A stretch of DNA of 64,000 nt from Lethocerus indicus (GCA_019843655.1 JACDQD010000011.1:17774604-17838603), one strand, 5' to 3'; shown: positions 10,421 through 24,185, counted from the stretch's first letter. The notes: generated by a model not told the origin, from the sequence alone. Translations and numbers: made by a program.

Positions 10421-10639
10421 TTAAAAAAAAGTACGGTGCAAAACCGGTAATCGAAAAGTCGAATTGGAATTTTAAACGAATGCAGTCAAATTTTCATCAG
10501 ACTGCTTTGTTGTTGCCCTGTATTGCAAAGTGAACAGTTGTTTGACTGAGTGTGAATTTAACCTGTACAGCTTCGAAGGACCAAGATCTCGACTGATGTG
10601 GGAATTCTGTCTCTGTTAAGAACAGGTAAGAAGTGGTAA

Positions 10640-11640
10640 AAAAAAAGTTGATCGCGAAATAATTGAGTATTTGACGATTTCTCGAACAACATTATCGGCT
10701 TTCCCGCTTTGTAATAAAAATATATTCTTAGTATTTGATTTCAGCAGTTTTGCAGCAAATGTCATCATAATTTCTTAAAAATCGCTTGTCAAAATATAGA
10801 CAGATTTACAACGATTATTCAGCACTAAAATGTAATACAATTTCAAATCTACAGATGTAACTCTTTGTGTTTTCCAAGAAATATTTCGCTATTTATTAAT
10901 TTGACCCGCGACTAAAAAAACAGACATTTGTAGATCTGGGCGAGTCAAATAGATTTCCTTTTTGACTCAGTTGCAAAAAAAAGGCGAGGTAAATATATAA
11001 ATAAAAGTTGTCACGCCAACATTAGTTATGTTATTTAATTATATTATAATAAGAACATTATAATATGAAATCTTTTCTGAAAACTCGTGGCAAAGTTGGG
11101 ACCGATTCGCCATGGGATGCTACCAGGCTTCAGACTATTCTTAGATAAAAATGTCAGGGTGTTTTTCCGTAAAAAGCCGTGGATTTTGGTACACTTATGA
11201 TTTTATAACTAATTTTACATGTAAATTTCGATTTTTAATTTATTCACTCTGAAAATTCCAATCGCTGAAGTGACATATTGCACCTTAGGCTTCAACGGAA
11301 GTACGATATGCCTAGAACTCAAATTTGTGATTTTCTTGATACTTCATTATAAATTACAGTAATATTAGAAATTACAGTATTTTATTTTCAGTTTCTTTAA
11401 TGATGGCGTTTTCTCCAATCATTAATCGTACTGTTTAATTTTATCGAGCGTTTTCAGATAATGCCTGTAAAAATAATATAAAATTGAAATTGGCTTTTAT
11501 TAAACCGATAAACCAAAATAAAAAAAAATAGCTGGTGACTTTTTATTCGAAACTGATCTCAAAAATCACATCTCTCTCTAATGATTAGTAATGAAATGTT
11601 AATATCAATTTGACAGTAAATGTTGACAAATAAATGATAA
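10640..11640. other. AT-rich intergenic, nothing recognised
   Basis: The stretch is AT-rich with homopolymer A and T runs and frequent stops in all six frames. I recognise no gene or repeat family. Confidence 0.5.
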
Positions 11641-11677
11641 TATTGAAAATGTGAGGAGCTGGAACGAGCTATCAGCT

Positions 11678-11737
11678 ATTGGTTGAAGTCTTGGTGAGAT
11701 GATATAAAAGGACGAATCTCGAATTTCAATTTTCGAC
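11678..11737 (+). promoter_or_regulatory. CCAAT/TATA promoter-like arrangement
   Basis: An inverted CCAAT box (ATTGG, 11678-11682) lies about 20 bp before TATAAAAG (11703-11710). A TTTCAATTTT start-like sequence is about 25 bp further on (11724-11733). The order and spacing fit an RNA polymerase II core promoter. A 79-codon ATG frame begins at 11777. The core elements are short and can arise by chance in AT-rich DNA. Confidence 0.3.
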
Positions 11738-11776
11738 AGTTTATTGAAAGAACATCGTTTCTTTAGTGGAATTTAA

Positions 11777-12016
11777 ATGTTGTCCTCGTGCGTAAAACTA
11801 CAATGCATGTTGAACCGTTATGGCGAAAAATTGTTTGGTCAACTTGGAAATTTTTTTGAATTTATCAAATGCATAAAATTTGAGAATAAGATAGTACGTT
11901 GTTTGCCAAAATATCATTTTACAATCAGTCATTTTGAACCAATGTCATTATACGCAAATGGTATCTTGGTTAATTCATTTCAAACGTATAGAACGCATCG
12001 TCTGATACAATTTTAA
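11777..12016 (+). CDS. Small hypothetical ORF after promoter-like site
   Basis: This ATG-initiated frame of 79 codons starts about 50-65 bp downstream of a predicted transcription start and is followed by AATAAA at 12106-12111. The peptide is cysteine-containing and basic (it includes LNRYGEKLFGQLGNFFEF) and matches no family I know. There is no clear signal peptide or transmembrane span. The case rests on its position between a promoter-like and a polyA-like signal. In AT-rich DNA with many frames this size it may well be chance. Confidence 0.15.
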   Translation: MLSSCVKLQCMLNRYGEKLFGQLGNFFEFIKCIKFENKIVRCLPKYHFTISHFEPMSLYANGILVNSFQTYRTHRLIQF

Positions 12017-12381
12017 ATATTAGTTTATTTAATTTTATCAAGTGGAAAAAAAACACGACTATTAGCCATGTTTGTTGGGACCTAATCAAAACAATAGGGG
12101 CTGAGAATAAAAATGAATTATTTAAATGTAATTGAATATATATTGCATTATTTAAATTTTTTTGTAAAAACAAAGAACCGCCTGAATTCATCCATGTTGC
12201 TTAAGTGGATCTCAAACGTGATTACCTTCTATTTCAACCTTATCATTTGTGCGAAATACAGTGAAAACAATTTTCTAATTTATACACGGAAAAGTAGAAA
12301 TCCCAATTGGGAAAAATCCCAATAATGAAGGGGGTAATATCCCAAATTAGGGAATTCCCGTTTCAAATATTACGCCTGATT

Positions 12382-12384
<3 letters not shown>

Positions 12385-12428
<44 letters not shown>
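12385..12428. repeat. (TA)n microsatellite
   Basis: 44 bp of pure TA repeat. Confidence 0.97.
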
Positions 12429-12430
<2 letters not shown>

Positions 12431-13540
12431 GTTATAAATATTTATTTATCTTTTATTTTTGCGAAATGGAACGTGGCCAAGATGACCATCTCGCGGCGGG
12501 ACGGTGGCACACAGAATACAAAATGTATAATTGTAAATAAACGATGAAGTACTGTGAATTCAGTAATGCAGTAATGAACGAAAGTTCTTTGCGCATACAA
12601 AATGTGCAATCCCCACGGCCATTTTCGGACTAACATACTTTTTGTAAATTTATTTGGGCCCGAGCCAGTTTTGCGATGGGCATTTAGAAAATTCGCCAAT
12701 TTCGGATGTTTATTAATTCAATATTTTTGCTATAAAATGTCTAGCTTTTCAAACAGAAATAAAGTACTGTACGTTGATATGAAATTGAAATCAACAAATT
12801 AACTAATGCTCTCTTTGAAAATTATATATATAAAGCTACCATACAGTATTGTATAGTTGAGCTTGGGTATATTTAATGTTAATTAAAATACTTCGTTTGA
12901 TTATTTAGGAAATGTAATGTATCAAATATAACAGAACCTTAATTACGGAATATATCTTTTATATTAATTTATAACCTAATTTGTTGAAATTTATTTTTAT
13001 TGTGTGCCGATAATTGTTTCTCTCGGGATTCTTTGGTTCGAACAATAAATAATATTTAATTATTGAATTATTTAAATATTGAAAACAAATTATGTGATTA
13101 GAAGTGAGTGGTAATAATATCATTAAGAGCCATGGAGAAATATATGCACTGCAAATTGAATGAACTAAACAGCATATTTATGTAATAAATGATTCGGGCG
13201 TGCATGCCCTTATTAACTACATCCTTCATGCAGGACACTAAATATGAACTACACTAACGCTTCACTAATCCATTATTCGCAGGAAGCAGCGACCATTCCA
13301 ATAAACAATCCAGGGTTACCTGAGATGCGTCTTGGCCAGGCAATATGAGAATATGTCTTGTTTAAATGTCTGAATTTAGAAGCTGAGAAGTCAGTTTTCT
13401 TCTAGTTTAGACGCTGAAAAGTCGGGATTTATGAGCGACAACAGGCAAAAGTCGAAGAGACGTAGACAGAATGAAATCGCTGATGCCAGCATGCCTAGGT
13501 GGCTCACTGAACAACTGGCATGGGTGGCGCCTCTGTTCAA
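12429..13540. other. AT-rich intergenic
   Basis: Short frames overlap on both strands (12442-12699 minus, 12602-12802 plus) without recognisable motifs. Just before the TA tract, at 12300-12360, short copies of ATCCCAAT occur in both orientations (CCCAATTGGG palindrome at 12302-12311). No gene seen. Confidence 0.5.
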
Positions 13541-13603
13541 TCGAAGAAATGAAAAACCGGTCTAGAATTAGACTAAATTAGCGCGTGGAAGAGACAGAAG
13601 ATC
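13541..13603 (+). repeat. Hairpin-module copy
   Basis: The copy reads CGAAGAAATGAAAAACCGG, TCTAGAATTAGACTAAATTA, then GCGCGTGGAAGAGACAGAAG. The TCTAG...TAGAC stem is kept although the bases differ from the GGTCT/AGACC stem of other copies. The upstream CTGA part is diverged. Confidence 0.5.
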
Positions 13604-16600
13604 GCGACAATAATGACCTTCTTACAGTCTCTTCATCTATTTAATTTTCAAAACAAATATATAATTATACGTTCTTTTAATTGTGCTAACGTAATCTCAG
13701 AAAGATAAGGAAAAATGGGATCAACAACTAGGCTCCGATTATTTTTTTAAGCGCGTGAGTATTACGATGAAATAAAAATATACCGCTATTTCAATTTATT
13801 TTAGGTATTATAATCAATTGGTTGAACTAGATCGGTCTGTAAGCAGAAACATTAAAAAACCCGCCTACAGTTCCCTGTTTTTATTTTAACATATTTTTAT
13901 TTATATATTTTTGTATTTCTACTAAAAACGAAGGAGTGGGTTTATCTTCTTCGTACTGCTATACCGGCGGTTTAGTAATAGAAATTACCACTTACTGATG
14001 TGGCAAAAAAGAGAAAGAAAAAATTGCATTTAATCATCGGTGGGATATCGATGATATATTACGAACCGTTATTACGAACAGTTACAGTGATAAATCGCAG
14101 GTCGGGAGAAAAATTATTTAAAAAAAACCTGATAATCGTGTCACGTTTAATGGATCTTATTCGATGCGGCGGTAGTGTTTCCAATATTAGTCTTGGGTTT
14201 GGGTTTTTCCCAACTATAATTCTGGATTCAAAACAGGAGATGTTGATTCCAAGTTTGATTTCATAATTTCCATTTTATTTCCTAAGTCAACATTAGTATT
14301 CCTTCAACGTGACTGGACCCAAATTTTTACACTTAAGCCCGCTCTAAACTCATTCCTTGTTTGAATTTGATTTACATTTTTCATGCAGAGTGTCGTTTTC
14401 GAGGGCTCGTGGACATTTCTTTCCTGTCCGAACGTAAACGTTCGTTATCTTTAACTGCTAGGGATTTAAATTGGATTTCACTGTATTTTACAATTTCATG
14501 TTACACACTTACGGAACGAATTTTAGGAACACTATCATATCGGGTGGCGCTGGAACATCTTGTCTGAGTACGTATTATTCGATTAAATTAATCGGGATAT
14601 TATCTGAATTGTAATTTTACAATCCATCACACTTGAACTCATTCACATTTCAAGGAGCTTAAATTCGCTTCGGACCGACCAAAAACTTCTTAACTTAGCC
14701 CTGTTTCACTTTGTAGGTTGGACGATACCACTACACCGATTTATAGTGTGCATAATATACTTTATTATACTTAGAACGAATAAGCGTACCACTCGGTGGG
14801 GGATATATACCAGAGAATTGGAGTGGCCGATGATTTTAGAGCATTTTTTCTGAAATTTAATTCAGTTCTGGCGTCATGTGTTATAGGTCCCTGTACCCGG
14901 TTTTATGCGGGGGCAATATGGCGTAACAAGTGTTTTGTGAATCCCGCGACTAGCAACTTCACGCTTTCGAATGCCGAAAGTTTTCCTAAGAAGAAAATTT
15001 TATATTGAACCGTTTCGGCCAATCTAAAAGCTGTTTGTTTTCATATATTTGCATTATCCCGATTCCTGTCGGGCTCTGATTATGATTGGTATCAAGTAGG
15101 CCATCGATCATTGTTCAATTTGAATATTTATTGCCGGATATTGATTTATGGATGGTGGGAATTAATCAAACTTTCATATCAGTAGTTTGTTTGTTCAAGC
15201 TCTCTTAGTGTTTATAAACCGGGCGGTGTTCCCTTTTACTTTTATTATGAAATTACATTTATTATTCATAATGTATCAACTCGTCCAGGAAATTGAGTGT
15301 TCACACATTCTGAAAGTACGTTGACAAGAATCCTTTACGTTTAGTGTTCAGATTGTAGCTAGGGGAGGGATGTGATTAATGGGAGTCAAGCTCTACCATC
15401 TTGAGCCGTTCGCGACCTATAGTAATTTTTTGGATATTTTCATTTGCGTTTAGTTTTTCTTTTTTAGATGTGTATATAATTAGTAGAACCTTTTAGAACA
15501 AATAAATTTATTTATTTGATTAAGAAGTGTTTTATACCTTGAAAATTATTAAGTTCATTTAACATATAAATTGACAGACCAATTTTATTAGCTGCAATAT
15601 TTAGTTTGCTAGTAAAACTGTATTACTGCCAAATAATGTACGTCTAAATGTCTGAAAGGTTGTATAAGTACAATCTCACAGAATTTCATGACAAGCACAC
15701 CCAGAATTATATCATAATATCCCCCGGGCACGGTGAGCGTTATCCGAACGACACTTTGTTCGGTAGGCAAATTGGATTTTATGGCGTTTATTATTAAAGT
15801 GCTGGCAGGAGTACTGAGCAGCACGTAAATTTAATGAGATAACGGCGTAAATTCTGCCCGTACTACACGCGTAGTTAGAGTCAGTCCCGAGCCGCTGTGT
15901 CGTAATTGAGAGGGCGGCAGGTGCCCCTGGGCGCGGACTGCAGGGAACGCAAAATCGAATATCGGGAAAATGAATTTCATGAATTAATTTTAAAAAGCAT
16001 CTACGTTCACGTTAGGAACAATCAGGACCGCCTTTCTTGCACAAAACAATACACTATACAAAATACGTATAAAGCAAATCTGCCATGCAAAAAACCATAC
16101 ATTGCTCATCACCCCCGACCCGCTATACGCCAATAAATATTTTATATCGTTTGTACATACAATGATAATAAGGACACCTGGCATAAACCAACAAGCACTT
16201 GATATAAAATCTGTATAAACCAGAAGCGAATTACAACTTGCAAGTCTAGTAATCATTTACATAATATTAGGGAAAAAATGAACAGGAACAGATAAGCACA
16301 AACAGATATATGAAATGACGAGAAAGAACTTTAAAATGAAGATAATTGGTAACAAGTAACAGTTATGATGTAATAACCATTTGATAACAAAAAGGATTAA
16401 TGAGTTATAAGTAAGTAGGTCTATAAATAGATTTGTATCGAAGTGTATTAAAAGATAAGTTGGTTGACAAATATGTAGTAATAGATCAGTTTGAGTGATA
16501 GTTATACGCTAGAGTACAGTGACTGTTTGCGACTGGGGAAGTGAGGATAGATCTGTTGTGGAGAGACAGAGAAACCGGTCTGTATTGGGTGTTCGAGAGA

Positions 16601-17529
16601 GACACAGACACAGGGCCTATGAGCCGTGCGACACACACGCCAGGCGCAGAGTGGTTTTATCGGGCCCCTAATTCAGTGGACCGACGCCGGCCAACTGCTA
16701 TAAATTGCGGTTTATAGTTTGACCGCGACAACCGCGTTCTACTCCATAAAAGTATAACGGCCCTCCTCTGTCATCATTTTCATAATATATCCTGTACCGC
16801 GGCGACTACCTAACTGGCCGAAGATAGTGGAGGGAACGGGTATGTACTCTGTTCTGGGGCATTTCTGAGGGTTGCTTCCGGGACGGTTCGGAATATCATC
16901 AATCATGGTATCCTATTTTCCGGGCCACTTTCGGTCGAACACCTGTGAGAAAAACATTTTTATATTTGATTCTCGAACGCCAAACCGACGAAAATGGAAA
17001 AAATTCAAGGAATGGAGTTCGAAGGATGAAGGAGAAATCAATCACTCCTAACCTTAATTTAATGACCCCGGGAAATAAAACATTATGCGAATACATGATA
17101 TGCTGATACCTCGAGGTTTAGACTAATTCGCACACACGTGTCCTAAATAAGGAAAGTTTTGGACGTCGAATATAAGAGAACACGAGTTCGTAGAAGTAGC
17201 GGAGACTTTTCGAAATGGGAAAACGGAGTCATTAAGATTCAAGCCCGTTGTATTCAACCGGAGGGAAAGTTTCCATTATCTTCTGGAAAGACGTGTCCCT
17301 GAGAGGCAGCCAGAATACACATGTTAGAACAGATGTACGGGATAACGCCGGATCATGCTATAGAGAAAGTGGCCGGGGCTATGCGTCTCTGGACACGCGT
17401 CTTCCATGACGCTCCCCACCGGTGACAGATAGTGCAGTTAGCGACAGAGGTGACAGTGGACAACTGCTACAGACTGTGCAGGCTCAAACAAATAACCACC
17501 TGGCTATATCACATTCAGTCCGCCTGTTA
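13604..17529. other. Intergenic, no gene recognised
   Basis: This stretch has only short frames without domains (for example 14000-14266 and 14361-14567 plus, 15990-16256 minus). The block at 16600-16800 is GC-richer and repeat-poor. It contains TGCGGTTT (16706-16713), a RUNX-like site, next to GACCGCG and ACCGCG, so it might be regulatory. Around 16570 a GAAACCGGTCTG string recalls the hairpin module but lacks the rest of it. Confidence 0.45.
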
Positions 17530-17576
17530 CTGAGGATGGCGCAAAACCGAAACTCCATGTCTATCTTAAGACAGAT
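17530..17576 (+). repeat. CTGA-N-GATGGC module copy with hairpin
   Basis: CTGAGGATGGC at 17530-17540 is followed by GCAAAACCGAAAC and then the stem TGTCT/AGACA around ATCTTA. This is one of the copies that keeps both the CTGA...GAAAC half and the GTCT...AGAC hairpin. Confidence 0.6.
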
Positions 17577-20500
17577 AACTCACACAGTTTCAACTCTTCT
17601 CTGATCAGAAATAGAAAACCATTGATTGGTTTTACACAGTAAATAAAAATACTTGGCTTCCATCAATCAAAATATCAATGTCGGGGTGGTATTCGTGTAT
17701 GATTCTTACAGTTTCTCGGACTTAGTCCCAGTTTAAAGCCAACAAAAATAGGATTTTTAATCATAGTCCAATTGAAAATAATGTATAAAAAATTCTGAAA
17801 ATATTAATTGGTCAGTTTCATTAAATTTTTCAAATTTTCGTCGAATATTTAAAGATACGAATGATAATTTTAGACAATACCTTAAATTCTCAATTAAGTA
17901 CTTGGATCGATTATGCAATACTGCAATAGAAGGGGTATAGTTTTAGCCAAATGTTTGGAGGTTGTAGATGTTTAAATGAGATTTCTACTGTAGCGTGCAC
18001 CGGGCCGAGTCGAGGCCAGGTTGGCACATTATTATATTTGTCTAAGAATAGAGCAAAACTGGACACCCAACGCCCCCCACAACCTGTCTATTTCTAGACC
18101 AGACCCCCGATTGTCTACCGGCACACGTTCGGCCGGATTATCAAGCCCGGTGTATTTGTACGACCTGCCTATTCTGATATTCGTCGGACACGCGTCTATT
18201 TGACCGAGCGCCAAACAGCACAATAGGATTATGACGCCGCCGAAGTTATTTCATAGTTCAATGAACATGGGGGAATTAGTGAATGAGAATATATGAAATC
18301 ATATTGAGTTCACATGAATACAAATTGACGTCCATGCAATAACCGTTTGCCGGTAAATAATGAATTGCGAATTTCCTTCTGAATTGTACAAGTACTTAAT
18401 ATAATGTTGCCACAAATCCATTAGGGATTCAATAAAAATAACCATAAAAATTATACTGAATAATAGGCCACACTTAATGAGGCTACTTCCTATAAAAAGC
18501 AAACCTCATAGCTAAACACAAAAAACGTGTACGCCCCTGCAATATATTTTAGACCGAGTATGGTTTTGCTGAATAGCCATAGACCCAATTTTTTCCTATG
18601 AACTCGTCAGAAGCATTGGACTAACTTACACAACACCCCGCATACTCTTTCTGAAGTTGAATATGCCGATAATGCAACAACATGTCATAGATTAGTGTAA
18701 GAATTAAAACCGTTGACTTTCAAGTTTTTTCGCTTAAAACATATGACCCGAATAAAAAGATAATCAGGTAAAAACAAATTTTTTATCTGCGATGTCCTTC
18801 AAAACCCAGTGAATTACACGCGTCGCAGCGCAATGTGCCGCGTACATATTCCAATATTGAATATTTTGATATTGTAATAAATCTTTTTTGTCTTTTGCGA
18901 TGTCCTCCAAAACGTTCTTTTATCCGTAAACCTTTTTTAACACTCACTTTTGTTCATGTTGTAAAACTACACTCCTCAGTTGGGCTTCGTGGCCGGTTCT
19001 AGAATAGGCCGGAATGCTTCGAATATAATCCACACTATCCGATTAATAGATCGGCCAGAATAGATCGGTTTCGACCTGCCGCCGTTATCAATAGTCGCGG
19101 TCTCTCCGTCCAGTATAATAATCCGTTTTTTTTTCCTCCGACGCGGCTTATTATAGCCATGTCTATTCCATTATTGATGGCCGATTAGATCAAACGTTTT
19201 CATTTGCCCGGAGCGGTTGGCGAAATGCAGATACGAATCTATCTATAGGTGGTGGACACGCTACCGGATTTGGCGCTGCCTGTCCCACAATGGAAGGATA
19301 AGGAAATTCTTTATCGGGAATTTAATGAATACATATTGTTGTACAATAGTTTTTGCACAATGCTACCTAAAATTGCCAACGTTTAATCCTACATTTAACT
19401 AATACTTACTTTAAAGCTAGTTACACAGCTAAGTATACAAAAAATGAGTAAGTCAATATTATATTCATTATAACTATCAATATTGATAAAATCGTCAGAA
19501 ATGTACCATAAAGTAATATATATGATAGCAAATTAAAAGAACTAAACCTTACGGATTGAGATAACTTTTAGCCTTTGTCCCATTAATAATATTCATTATC
19601 AATTTATGCTCGGCTAAAATACAAAAATTATTTAACAGAATATAGTTTATTAGACGGTATTTTCAATGCGGCATTTTCTGTAAATAAATTCCGTTTAAGA
19701 TTTCTGCATTTAAATCAAACGGATCGACTCCGTCCATTTGGCGAAGGGCCAAAAACGCGCCAATGTAAAAACCCGCATGAATACCGATCAACCGATAAGT
19801 TGATATTCAACTACATCTGATTTCCATCACCGACCGTATCGTCAGTTTAAGTTTGTCATTCGACACAATTATTGGTAACACTTTTCTCTTTGTTTGTCCG
19901 TTATTATAAGTCAATAATTAGTTATCATGTGCGATGGTATCTTGTCGTTGGTTCCTCCCTGTGAATCTTTGCATTCCTAAGAAAAGAACTCCTAACCCCT
20001 GTCCGGTCACGCGGAGGACATCCAGGTACACCGATCACTTATGACTTTCGACTGTGGCTGGAGCTGGAGCAGGAGCAGGAGGTGAAGGATAGCGGGGAAG
20101 ACGAAGGATTATCGATTAAGGCGAGGGGGGGCGGGGCGCGGACCCACTTCACACTTTAAAGTCGCTCAGCCAACTGTGTTCAACTTGAAAAACATAAGCC
20201 ACCCCTCCAACCTCCAAGGGGACAACTCAGCAAAACTCGGAGAAGAACAAGAAAATGGTCCCGACGGGCGTCTCACTTGTCATCTGTTTAACGAGGAAAA
20301 TTGCGATATTGCGACCACAAATAGGCCCTAGAATGAACGTATATTAACCTATTAACATAGATATATTGTATACGATATAAACACGGACAGGATGCCTAAT
20401 CGAAAGAGCCGGTGTTCGCCGGTCACCATATTCAATTCCTTTTCGTCAGTCGGTTGGCTATCGGCCCAGTATCCTGTCGCCACTGCACTAAACGTTTACT

Positions 20501-20711
20501 GTGGTGCACGCCTTCTATATTAGTTACATATGGGCGAAAAACTATAAACGGGACTGCTCAGAATAAAATTTTATAACCAAACACAGCGGGGTAGTCACAC
20601 AACTCACACGTCTTATACGGGCTTCATACCCAAAGGTCTGGGAATGACAATAACTGTAATACTTCACACATGTGGCAACCTATACGCATCAAGCTACTTC
20701 ACTTATATATA
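17577..20711. other. Intergenic, no gene recognised
   Basis: Short overlapping frames only. The block at 18787-18913 holds the direct repeat listed separately. 19990-20180 is GC- and purine-rich (GGAGCTGGAGCAGGAGCAGG around 20058) without an extended frame. Nothing recognisable as a gene. Confidence 0.5.
18788..18913 (+). repeat. Local direct repeat pair
   Basis: TGCGATGTCCTTCAAAAC (18788-18805) recurs as TGCGATGTCCTCCAAAAC (18896-18913), 17 of 18 bases identical and 108 bp apart. Both copies are preceded by a T-rich run. It may be a remnant of a tandem duplication. Confidence 0.75.
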
Positions 20712-20807
20712 TGGTGGAGTCTGTTTTGTTCTTTTCTTGTTATTTATTAACGTAACCGACGGCGGGTAAGTTATGTTAATAAATAAGGACCAGTTTCAGC
20801 TCCACCA
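20712..20807. repeat. 96-bp foldback, pre-miRNA-like
   Basis: The inner stem pairs 20740-20756 (TTATTTATTAACGTAAC) with 20770-20786 (GTTATGTTAATAAATAA) over 17 positions, all Watson-Crick except one G-U, with a 13-nt loop. The outer stem pairs TGGTGGAG (20712-20719) with CTCCACCA (20800-20807). The two stems are separated by unpaired arms of 20 and 13 nt. It could be a tiny foldback element or an expressed hairpin. No known miRNA seed was recognised. Confidence 0.65.
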
Positions 20808-21842
20808 CACTATCAGCTTTACGTTATTTTCCAGAAAAGGGATTCATTCCAAAACTAGTAGCACCTCCAGTGAGACGAGTACCTGGAAGCCGGCCCGCGG
20901 CCCCATCGTTATCGGAATCCGATAGCGTCCAAACCGGGACTACGGTCTCAGCAATTATGTACAAACAAACAAACTCCTGGCCGCATCAAAACAAACAGCC
21001 CGCAAACACCATAATTATCTACAAACATGCTCCGTGCTTCGGCCTACACCAAAATAAACCTACTTTTTGCGGTTGGCCAGAAGGACGGCCGAAACAGGCT
21101 TTGGAGTGAACATCGGATTTCATTTCGTTGAAGGGGAGAAGCGTGAAATTTGTGTAGATTTTCCCTTTTACACACCTTTTCCCGGCGCGTTAGTTTAGTC
21201 ACATTATAAGTTGTCATCTCAAAACCACTGAGTACACTGATGTTTAATAAGCAGGTTTCAATAAAATGAATGAAATTTGTTTCGGGTCGGGTCGGGACTT
21301 GCCGACCCGAGCTCGAAAATTCTGGCCGACTGAACATTCCTTCAATTACAATATGTTCAAATTAAATAAGCGCCCCAAACCGTTGAAATACTGAGAGGAT
21401 TTCATGATACGTTTACGTTTGCGGAATTAAAATAAATATGAATGTCTGATTGAAAATGCCATCGAAAGCGGCTATGACAGTAATCTGCAGCGAATAAAAA
21501 AAGCACAGAGTAATTTGGAAATCCCCTTCAAACTATGTATTATGTATCTTGGCGAAATTATTTACATCTAAGTGTAAACATTTTTATGGAATAAAGCATC
21601 GCTATTTTGTTAAAATCGATTTGATTAAGGGAGAAGCTCAAATTTGATTTAGTTCAATCTCTAACCTCTGAGCGGCACGTGTGAAAGTTTTGCTTTTAAT
21701 AATGCCCGGATCAGAGCGAATGAATTAAATTATTTCATCATCGTGGGGTGAATTTTGCCGTTAGATCCTCCCTGCAAATATTCGTTGGTCACACTTTACA
21801 TCGTTCCCGGCTATATTTCCCGCCATATGGAGGGATCATCGC

Positions 21843-21915
21843 AGAGGAAAAACTTTAATCCACTTGTCCTGCAGACAGTGGAAGAAAAACGCTTCCTGCG
21901 AATTGTCTGAGCGCT
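21843..21915 (-). repeat. 280-bp repeat family, partial copy
   Basis: The copy reads GGAAAAACTTTAATCCACTT (from 21846), then GTCCTGCAGACAGTGGAAG, AAAAACGCTTCCTGCG and AATTGTCTGAGCGC. It is the reverse-complement orientation of the copies at 61093 and 63062 and parallel to the one at 35728. The match covers the first third of the family. Confidence 0.6.
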
Positions 21916-24185
21916 GAAAATAGTCTTGGGCTCCCGAATAACTCCTATACACTTGACCGGCCGACTCGAGTTCAAATACAAATGCCATTTTGGAAAATTT
22001 TAAAGGAAACATTTGAAAGTGATGATTAAGTGATGACGGAAGAAAACACAGTCAAGCCATCCCATGAGAACAGTCACTACACCCATTGTCGCGTGAACCG
22101 TCTAAAAGTGTTGAGACAAATCAGTGTCAAACGAACGCCTTAAGGATGTAACAGTAGTAGTGTAGTCAATGGCTGAAATTGTGTGAGGAGAAAACAATAT
22201 CCAATCAGCGTTACATTCAAACAATTGTTTTCCACGGTTCAATTTAACTGGAATAATTTCGCTGGAATTTTTTTCCGGCCGTTCGGTTCTGCCGTTTTTT
22301 TTTGCCCCCTGGAATGAATAAGCCATCTTGCTGGAAGAGGGGCAGATAGGCTAATGCAAGCGCTCCCCGCGGGACTCCACCTCTCCCCAATTTGACTTTT
22401 TTCGGTGTCCCAACCCCGTTTTTCGCTTTATCTCGAGTTTTTGTCCCGTTATTTAAACACGAATCAGTAACGCGAGAGCAATTCGAGGTAAAATAAATTA
22501 ATTCCGCGTACGAGAGGTCGATGTACAAACAGGTATTCAAAAGAAAAACTGGCACTGTGCATTAGTGGAAGGAATAAAGCTTGCCACCAATCATACTTCT
22601 CATCCAGCGGTCTGCACGTGGTAAGACTAATCAATATTATAGACTAATAAATACTATAGTACTAGTACAGTTGGTAAACATCTGTATACTATAAAGAGTA
22701 GATACAAAAAAAAACGAAAACATTCGTACAAGGAAACACAGCGAAACTCGGACAATGACATGGCGTCTCTCAAATTGAAGTTATCTCAATTCCCTTTCTG
22801 TAGAAATTGTACGGGGGAGACATGCGTCTTTCTTCGCGTTTTTCTATTTCCAGGCGGATGAAATACGACTCCAGGTTTTTTTACCGGAGAAACCTAATAT
22901 TGAGGGCCGATCGGGAAGGAAAACAGCGTTTTACGACAACATTCGTTCGATTTCGCCCGCGTGAGTGGTTGGGCGTGCGGACCGCGATACCAGCGCCGAC
23001 CGAGTGTGGATAAGCGCCACTTTAAACGTCTAAGAGTTTATTTATTTTTTGATACCTGTTTATTTATTCTCGACCGCGCCGATGTTAGATGTGATATACG
23101 ATATATGAACTTAAACACTCCTGGACAATTTCTGATCCTTGCAAAGTTAACTTCCAATTTTATTCTTTCCGCGTATCTTCTTTTCAATAATTCGGTCACA
23201 ACAAACAAGCGCTCTTCATATTTAACATAGAATTAAAATCATAAAATTCGACGTAGTAATTACTTCTGCAGCTGAATAGCGAATTTAAACGACCATTGCA
23301 AGTTAGCTTATAATGGGGGGGCCGCAAGTTTTTTTTTCCTTTTAATATTTCTCCGTCCCTTCTTTCCGAGATTCTCCCATTCTTTATAGGATCTTGGAAA
23401 TTATTCAGATACGAACTGTGGGGGGTTGCGTGAAGGATTGAACCTCTGGGCGTCTACCTCGAGAGACTCTCTACGTGACTCACGTTGGGGTGGCCATCCA
23501 CCCTGTCTTTTCTCCGGGAAATATTTATTGTCGAAACGAGACCCGGAATCCCAATTTATATATACACCACGTGTCCGTTTGGGGATATTTTAGTGATAGT
23601 GTGTGTAATAATTGAAAATTCCTTAGCGAAGATTTATGTGGCAGTGTCCTCGCGCACTATATCAACCGGGGCCCGCCGTCCCAGCTGACAAATATGCGAC
23701 CCAATTAAAACTGTCCTTTAGTCATTATCGCCGTTGTTTATTATTCCCGCACATTGTACAAATGCGTGGGCAAAAGAACGAGCGATAAATGACTCCGCTC
23801 TCGATCTGAATACTAATCAACTGTTTACCCCCTAATCCGAAACGACAATATGTTGTCTAAAATTGGTGATGCCGAAAATTATCTCACACGAGTCTTCAAA
23901 TATAAAGATAAAATGACATGATATATTTTAGTGTATTATTATTTTTTATTGGTAAGCGTTTTTTTTCTTGTCGACTGTAATTAGATTTGATGCATTTTAA
24001 CTCCTGTCAACCAAAGTAGAAGTTGTGGTTTTACGTTTTAAAATTCGAGGAGAAAATGCGAAGTTTAAGCGAGTCAATGAATTGAGTACTTCAGGTCATC
24101 TACGATCTGACCATTTCGAGGAGAACTTCCAGTAACATTCCCTTCTGAATGAGCTGCTTGTTGGGTCGTCGAACTGTGTAACTGG
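21916..24185. other. Intergenic, no gene recognised
   Basis: Several frames of 65-103 codons overlap on both strands (22244-22555 minus, 22807-23013 and 22961-23230 plus) and encode basic, low-complexity peptides with no domain. No repeat-family copy was found. Confidence 0.45.
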
